Positions 60,424 to 64,000 of a stretch of DNA of 64,000 nucleotides are shown piece after piece. Positions within the stretch are counted from its first letter, which is position 1; every line of letters starts with the position of its first letter. Source of the stretch: an uncultured Eubacteriales bacterium (GTDB lineage: Bacteria > Bacillota > Clostridia > Oscillospirales > Oscillospiraceae). The notes beneath the pieces are model-generated. The model ran no database searches. It had not been told where the DNA came from and saw only the letters and a program-made list of their open reading frames with translations. A program made the position numbers and the translations under genes. The stretch lies in the NCBI GenBank assembly GCA_900545805.1, contig URAL01000003.1, positions 1 to 64,000 of the forward strand. The letters run 5' to 3'.

Positions 60424-60929
60424 ACCTTATCGGCGCAATGCTTATAATGCTTGGCTGTGCTGCAGCAGGCATCATGAAAGCGCACGGGCTCGGTGAACTG
60501 GACAAGACCTACAGCTCGCTAATTTCCGCACTTATGCTCATGAAAAGTGAAATATCCTCGCGTGCATCCGCTCTCGATGATGTTATGAATGTCGCCCGGA
60601 GCTCGGCGGCAGGCGATACAGCACGGTTTATCGGAACGGTGATTGAAAATTTTTCAATACTTGGCGAGAAATCATTCTGCACCATATGGTCAAGCGCGGC
60701 GGAAAGCTGCCTGCAAAGCATATCTCAACGCTCACTGTCAGCCGTCAAGGTCCTCGGCGGCAGTCTCGGAAAATATGAAAGCGCCATGCAGTGCGCGGCT
60801 ATAGGCCGCTGTATAGACGAGCTGTCGGCAGAGCAGAAAAGCTTAAGGGAAACGCTCGGCACAAACAAAAGAATGTACATCGGCATAGGCGGAGCCGCAG
60901 GGCTTATCATTGCCATCGTGCTGATCTGA
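60420..60929 (+). CDS. spoIIIAB: Stage III sporulation protein AB
   Basis: A 169-residue protein with N- and C-terminal membrane segments (about 2-20 and 150-168, the latter YIGIGGAAGLIIAIVLI) and a helical middle, resembling GspF/SpoIIIAB inner-membrane components of type II/IV secretion systems. Typical elements are LDKTYSSLISALMLMKSEI and LGGSLGKYESAMQ. It is the expected second gene of the operon. The ATG overlaps the spoIIIAA stop. Confidence 0.94.
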   Translation: MNLIGAMLIMLGCAAAGIMKAHGLGELDKTYSSLISALMLMKSEISSRASALDDVMNVARSSAAGDTARFIGTVIENFSILGEKSFCTIWSSAAESCLQSISQRSLSAVKVLGGSLGKYESAMQCAAIGRCIDELSAEQKSLRETLGTNKRMYIGIGGAAGLIIAIVLI

Positions 60930-60938
60930 GGAGGAACA

Positions 60939-61133
60939 ATGGAAGTTGAGCTCATATTCAAAATAGCGGCAGTCGGAATACTTGTAGCGGTGCTTAATAT
61001 ACTGCTGTCACGCTCCGGAAGGGACGAGCAGGCACTTATGACAACGATTGCGGCACTGGTAGTCGTGCTTATAGTCGTAGTGCAGAAGATCAGTGAGCTT
61101 TTCGTGCTCATAAAAGACTTGTTTCAGCTCTGA
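60939..61133 (+). CDS. spoIIIAC: Stage III sporulation protein AC
   Basis: A 64-residue protein with two membrane segments and the motif SRSGRDEQALMTTIAALVVVL, typical of SpoIIIAC. It is a small inner-membrane part of the SpoIIIA channel. GGAGGA precedes the ATG, and the stop overlaps the spoIIIAD start by one base. Confidence 0.94.
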   Translation: MEVELIFKIAAVGILVAVLNILLSRSGRDEQALMTTIAALVVVLIVVVQKISELFVLIKDLFQL

Positions 61134-61519
61134 TGGATATTGTGATAAAGGCCGCGGCTATAGCCGTTGTCTCCGCATTGTGTATTCTGCTTATAAAAAA
61201 GAGCAATCAGGAGATCGGGCTTGCCGCCGCGCTCGCTGCCGCTGCAGTTATCTGCTTTGCAGCAGTGAGGTTGTTTGAGAGCATACTTGAGCTCGTGCGA
61301 TACACCATATTGCAGACCGGTCTCAGCTCCGCACTTTTTCTTCCGATAATTAAATGCGTCGGCATAGCTGTTGTCGTCAAGGTAACCTCAGGTCTGTGTA
61401 AGGATGCCGGGCAAAGCGGAATAGCTTCCGCTTTGGAAATGCTCGGCTCCGCTGCCGCGCTGTTCACGGCACTTCCCCTAATTTACTCACTTTTAGAGAC
61501 GATCGGCGGACTGATATGA
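61133..61519 (+). CDS. spoIIIAD: Stage III sporulation protein AD
   Basis: A 128-residue protein with four membrane segments (LIKKSNQEIGLAAALAAAAVI, the later IIKCVGIAVVVKVTSGLCKDAGQSGIAS and the final ALPLIYSLLETIGGLI). It pairs with SpoIIIAC in the SpoIIIA channel. It shares one base with spoIIIAC and four with spoIIIAE. Confidence 0.95.
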   Translation: MDIVIKAAAIAVVSALCILLIKKSNQEIGLAAALAAAAVICFAAVRLFESILELVRYTILQTGLSSALFLPIIKCVGIAVVVKVTSGLCKDAGQSGIASALEMLGSAAALFTALPLIYSLLETIGGLI

Positions 61520-62571
61520 AAAAGCTTTTATTCATCCTTATATTTTCGGCTTTACTTATAACGCCGTGCTGCGCAGCGCCTTATGACGATGCACAGCTGC
61601 ACGATTCACTGCCGGACTATGCCGACGAGCTGGTCGGAGAGACAGAGCAATCTCCGCAGGACGGACTTTCAAGACTCGGCGATGCGTTCACCAAGGCCGT
61701 TTCAGGCGGCCTCGGCGGCGTTATAAAGCGAGCTGTGAGCATAATAGCCGTAGCCATGATATGCGCGGTGCTCGCAGTGTTCTGCGACGATGCTCCCGAA
61801 TACGTAACGCTCGGCGGATGCGCCGCAATAGCGATAATAAGCGTTTCTGACGTCAATTCGTTCATATCGTCGGGCGCGGACGTAATAACGACGCTGTCGG
61901 GATTTTCAAAAACGCTGCTGCCCGCAATGTGCGCGGCCTCCGCCGCCTGTGGAACGCTGTCGTCGGCAACGGTCAAGTATGCGGCGTCGGTTTTATTTAT
62001 GGACTCGTTCGTAACCGTCGCTCAGAGCGTCATACTGCCGCTTATCTACGCGTATCTTGCCGTCGGCATAGCGGCGGCGGCCTTCGGTAATAAAAGCCTA
62101 TGCGATATATCCTCGCTTTTAAAGCGCTTGAGCACACTTTTGATGATAGCGGTATCGCTTGGCTTTACAGCATATATAAGCATAAGCTCGATCATAGCCT
62201 CCGGCGGCGACGCGGTTGCGTCGAAATTTGCAAAGACCGCAATTTCCACGGCGCTGCCTGTAGTCGGAGGCATAATTTCAGACGCAGCATCCACAGTTGT
62301 CGCCGGAGCGGAGTCAATGCGCAATACCGTCGGCATATTCGGTATGTTAGCGCTGCTTGCGGTGTGCGTTTCACCGTTTGCGGTCATGGCGGTAAATTAT
62401 CTCGGCTATAAACTCACGGCTGCCGCCGTGAGAGCCTTCGGATGTAAAAAGCTTGCATCGCTGACTGACTGTATCGGCTCTGCCATTGGCATGATCCTCG
62501 GTCTTGCAGGCTGCTGTGCGATAATCCTTTTTGTATCCATGGCTGCATCAATAAAGGCGGTGGGAGGATAA
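61516..62571 (+). CDS. spoIIIAE: Stage III sporulation protein AE
   Basis: A 351-residue polytopic membrane protein with a cleavable-looking signal (about 1-20, ending CCAAPY), an extracytoplasmic stretch, and some eight membrane segments. Conserved pieces include GGLGGVIKRAVSIIAVA, ALPVVGGIISDAASTVVAGAE and LLAVCVSPFAVMAVNYL. It is the largest membrane component of the SpoIIIA complex. It overlaps spoIIIAD by four bases and spoIIIAF by one. Confidence 0.95.
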   Translation: MKKLLFILIFSALLITPCCAAPYDDAQLHDSLPDYADELVGETEQSPQDGLSRLGDAFTKAVSGGLGGVIKRAVSIIAVAMICAVLAVFCDDAPEYVTLGGCAAIAIISVSDVNSFISSGADVITTLSGFSKTLLPAMCAASAACGTLSSATVKYAASVLFMDSFVTVAQSVILPLIYAYLAVGIAAAAFGNKSLCDISSLLKRLSTLLMIAVSLGFTAYISISSIIASGGDAVASKFAKTAISTALPVVGGIISDAASTVVAGAESMRNTVGIFGMLALLAVCVSPFAVMAVNYLGYKLTAAAVRAFGCKKLASLTDCIGSAIGMILGLAGCCAIILFVSMAASIKAVGG

Positions 62572-63068
62572 TGTCAGAGCTTTTCAATCAATGGCTGCAC
62601 GCGGTCATATATACGGGCATCGTATGCTCAACAGCCTTGCTTCTTACACCCGATGGCAGGGTAAAAAAAGCGCTGGCTATCATCTGCGCCGTGGCCATGT
62701 GCGCATCTATCGCCTCTCCGCTTTCTGAGCTTGACTTTGATGCATATTCCAGGGCAATGGCGAATTATAAGCTAGATGCCGAGCGGTATACACGGCAGGG
62801 TGAGGACTACAGCAAAAATTTAAACCGCACTATCATAGAAGACGAATGTCGGGCATATATATTGGACAAAGCCGATGAGATCGGCGCCGTGCTGTCCGAG
62901 GTCACCGTGACGGCTATCTGGAGCAGCGACGGCTACTGGTATCCGCATGAGGCAAAAATCGTTTGCTCGGCTACGGATGAACAGAGAAGCAGGCTGTCCG
63001 ACTATATCCAAACGCAGCTGGGAATAAGTATCGGCAATCAGAATTGGAGCGATGCAGCAAATGAGTGA
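62571..63068 (+). CDS. spoIIIAF: Stage III sporulation protein AF
   Basis: A 165-residue protein with two N-terminal membrane segments (about 10-28 and 33-50) and a soluble domain facing the intermembrane space, matching SpoIIIAF, which has a ring-forming fold. The region LLTPDGRVKKALAIICAVAM is typical. It overlaps spoIIIAE by one base (TAATG) and the next gene by eight. Confidence 0.92.
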   Translation: MSELFNQWLHAVIYTGIVCSTALLLTPDGRVKKALAIICAVAMCASIASPLSELDFDAYSRAMANYKLDAERYTRQGEDYSKNLNRTIIEDECRAYILDKADEIGAVLSEVTVTAIWSSDGYWYPHEAKIVCSATDEQRSRLSDYIQTQLGISIGNQNWSDAANE

Positions 63069-63387
63069 TAAACTGAAAAACCGGTTTAATAAATTCAAAT
63101 ATCCCATGCTGGCGCTCGTGCTCGGATTGATAATAATGCTTCTCCCCATAAGCGGCACAAAATCAGCAAATGCCGCCGCTCAGAGCGATGAGCAGCGCCT
63201 CGCGTCGGTACTTCAAAAATGCGATGGCGTAGGTGACGTAACGGTACTTCTGTCCGACACGGGAGCCGTCATCGTATGTACCGGAGCGGACAACGCCACC
63301 GTAAAATTTTCTATAGTAAAGGCCGTTGAAGCCTTCACAGGCTTTTCCGCAGACAGCATTCAGGTAATTAAACTGCGCCGAATATAG
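63061..63387 (+). CDS. spoIIIAG: Stage III sporulation protein AG (short form)
   Basis: A 108-residue SpoIIIAG. It has one membrane segment (about 16-31, ALVLGLIIMLLPI) and the C-terminal ring-building motif: ASVLQKCDGVGDVTVLLSD, then GAVIVCTGADNATVKFSIVKAVEAF. Typical SpoIIIAG proteins are around 190-230 residues, with a long insertion between the two beta elements that forms the beta-barrel wall of the channel; here that insertion is nearly absent. The frame is open and in operon register, so this is a compact form rather than a clear break. ATG 63061 is spaced 11 bases from GGAG; ATG 63052 is an alternative three codons upstream. Confidence 0.85.
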   Translation: MSDKLKNRFNKFKYPMLALVLGLIIMLLPISGTKSANAAAQSDEQRLASVLQKCDGVGDVTVLLSDTGAVIVCTGADNATVKFSIVKAVEAFTGFSADSIQVIKLRRI

Positions 63388-63396
63388 GAGGTTAAA

Positions 63397-63936
63397 ATGA
63401 AGCATATTAAAAGAAATGTGACTATTGCTGCGGTACTGCTGCTCGTATGCGCAGCGGTGTATCTCAACTGGTCGTACAATAACAAATGGGGGACTGCAGA
63501 TCCGGCTATGGTAAAAGCCGAAGACGCTGCGATGAAAGCCGCAAACGAAGCCTACGAAGCGGCGAACACAAACAGCTCGAGCGGATATTTCGCAGAGGCC
63601 CGCCTCAACCGTCAGATATCACGCGATGAGGCTATGAAGCTGCTTGAGGATGCTGTCAAATCCGACACTGCATCGCAGGAGACTATAGATTCAGCAATGA
63701 CTTCCATATCCGCAATGGCAAACTGCTCCATGAAGGAATCCCAGCTTGAAAACAAGCTGCTGGCAAAGGACTTTTCCGACTGCGTCGTTTATATGAGCGA
63801 GGACTCGATAACCGTTGCCGTTCCGGCTCCGCATGACGGTCTCAGCGAGGCTGCAGTTGCGAGAATAACCGAAACCGTTACCTCCGAGACCTCATATACG
63901 GCGGCTCAGCTCAACGTAATCGAAGTGCCATCGTAA
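63397..63936 (+). CDS. spoIIIAH: Stage III sporulation protein AH
   Basis: A 179-residue protein with an N-terminal membrane segment (about 7-25, VTIAAVLLLVCAAVYLNW), an Ala/Glu-rich helical linker, and a YscJ/FliF-like domain (about 65-175, with ARLNRQISRDEAMKLL and CSMKESQLENKLLAKDFSDCVVYMSEDSITVAVP). SpoIIIAH crosses the intermembrane space to bind SpoIIQ. AGGAGG precedes the ATG. It closes the spoIIIA operon. Confidence 0.95.
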   Translation: MKHIKRNVTIAAVLLLVCAAVYLNWSYNNKWGTADPAMVKAEDAAMKAANEAYEAANTNSSSGYFAEARLNRQISRDEAMKLLEDAVKSDTASQETIDSAMTSISAMANCSMKESQLENKLLAKDFSDCVVYMSEDSITVAVPAPHDGLSEAAVARITETVTSETSYTAAQLNVIEVPS

Positions 63937-63964
63937 AAAAGACGGGAAAAACCCGTCTTTTTTC
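63936..63964 (+). terminator. Terminator after the spoIIIA operon
   Basis: AAAAGACGGG pairs with CCCGTCTTTT around an A-rich loop, flanked by A and T tracts. Confidence 0.87.
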
Positions 63965-63993
63965 TTTATTTTTGCCTTATGTTGTGGTAAAAT
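63965..63993 (+). promoter_or_regulatory. Possible promoter at the window end
   Basis: TTTATT (63965-63970) and TAAAAT (63988-63993) are 17 bases apart with TGG before the -10. The -35 is weak; the gene it would serve is outside the window. Confidence 0.35.
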
Positions 63994-64000
63994 ACTATGA

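Noticed and set aside
63052..63387. spoIIIAG as a pseudogene
   Set aside because: Although short, it has an intact frame, start, conserved C-terminal motif and correct operon position, so a compact functional protein is more likely.

Overview
The window looks like an ordinary chromosomal stretch of a spore-forming, low-oxygen Firmicute of the class Clostridia, most likely in or near the Oscillospiraceae (Clostridium cluster IV). The evidence is a complete spoIIIAA-AH operon, sipL, bofA, a spoIVFA/spoIVFB-like pair, gerW, an IspH-S1 fusion, DUF1540 and DUF3343 proteins, TIGR03960/DUF2344 radical SAM partners, and strong AAGGAGG ribosome binding sites. Base composition is moderately GC-rich. 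Almost all genes lie on the + strand in dense, often overlapping operons. I see no prophage, insertion sequence, CRISPR array or rRNA. This placement is inferred from gene content only.

Layout. 1-7 kb: a DUF421/DUF4363 pair on the minus strand, then an amino-sugar operon (NagB-like, GlmM, stand-alone GlmU-type acetyltransferase), a DEDDh exonuclease, and ddl-murF. 7-14 kb: minus-strand yaaL-bofA-acyltransferase, a candidate structured RNA with its own terminator, a divergent topoisomerase IV-like pair enclosing a small zinc-ribbon membrane protein, a YitT protein, and tRNA-Gly and tRNA-Pro separated by a block of palindromes. 14.5-24 kb: LytM and M50 genes resembling spoIVFA/spoIVFB, two radical SAM-associated genes, rplS-lepB-rbgA-rnhB-yraN, thrC, a DUF1540 protein and a phosphoesterase. 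24-31 kb: tig-clpP-clpX-lon, engB and an M50 protease. 31-40 kb: scpA-scpB-DUF2953-gerW-dac-rlu, an RpiR regulator with a flavoprotein, cmk, and ispH fused to ribosomal protein S1. 40-48 kb: carD-ispD-ispF, DUF3343 with a cysteine desulfurase, cdaA-cdaR-rseC, yicC-remA-gmk-rpoZ. 48-58 kb: priA-def-fmt-rsmB-rlmN-stp-prkC-rsgA. 58-64 kb: sipL and spoIIIAA-AH, closed by a terminator.

The genes fall into a few themes: cell-wall precursor supply (GlmM, GlmU-like, Ddl, MurF, DAC, IspD/F/H), ribosome and translation factors, protein quality control, c-di-AMP and PASTA-kinase signalling, and forespore-mother cell communication. Three likely parts of the sigma-K processing checkpoint (BofA, a SpoIVFA-like LytM protein, a SpoIVFB-like protease) lie within about 8 kb.

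Nothing here is clearly a new multi-gene system. The items most worth a second look are the structured RNA upstream of the topoisomerase genes, the NagB homologue lacking the catalytic aspartate next to a GlmU-like acetyltransferase, the IspH-S1 fusion with an internal ribosome binding site, the palindrome block between the two tRNAs, and the unusual SpoIVF-like and SpoIIIAG proteins. Start codons were chosen by ribosome binding site position and family N-termini, and several are TTG or GTG.
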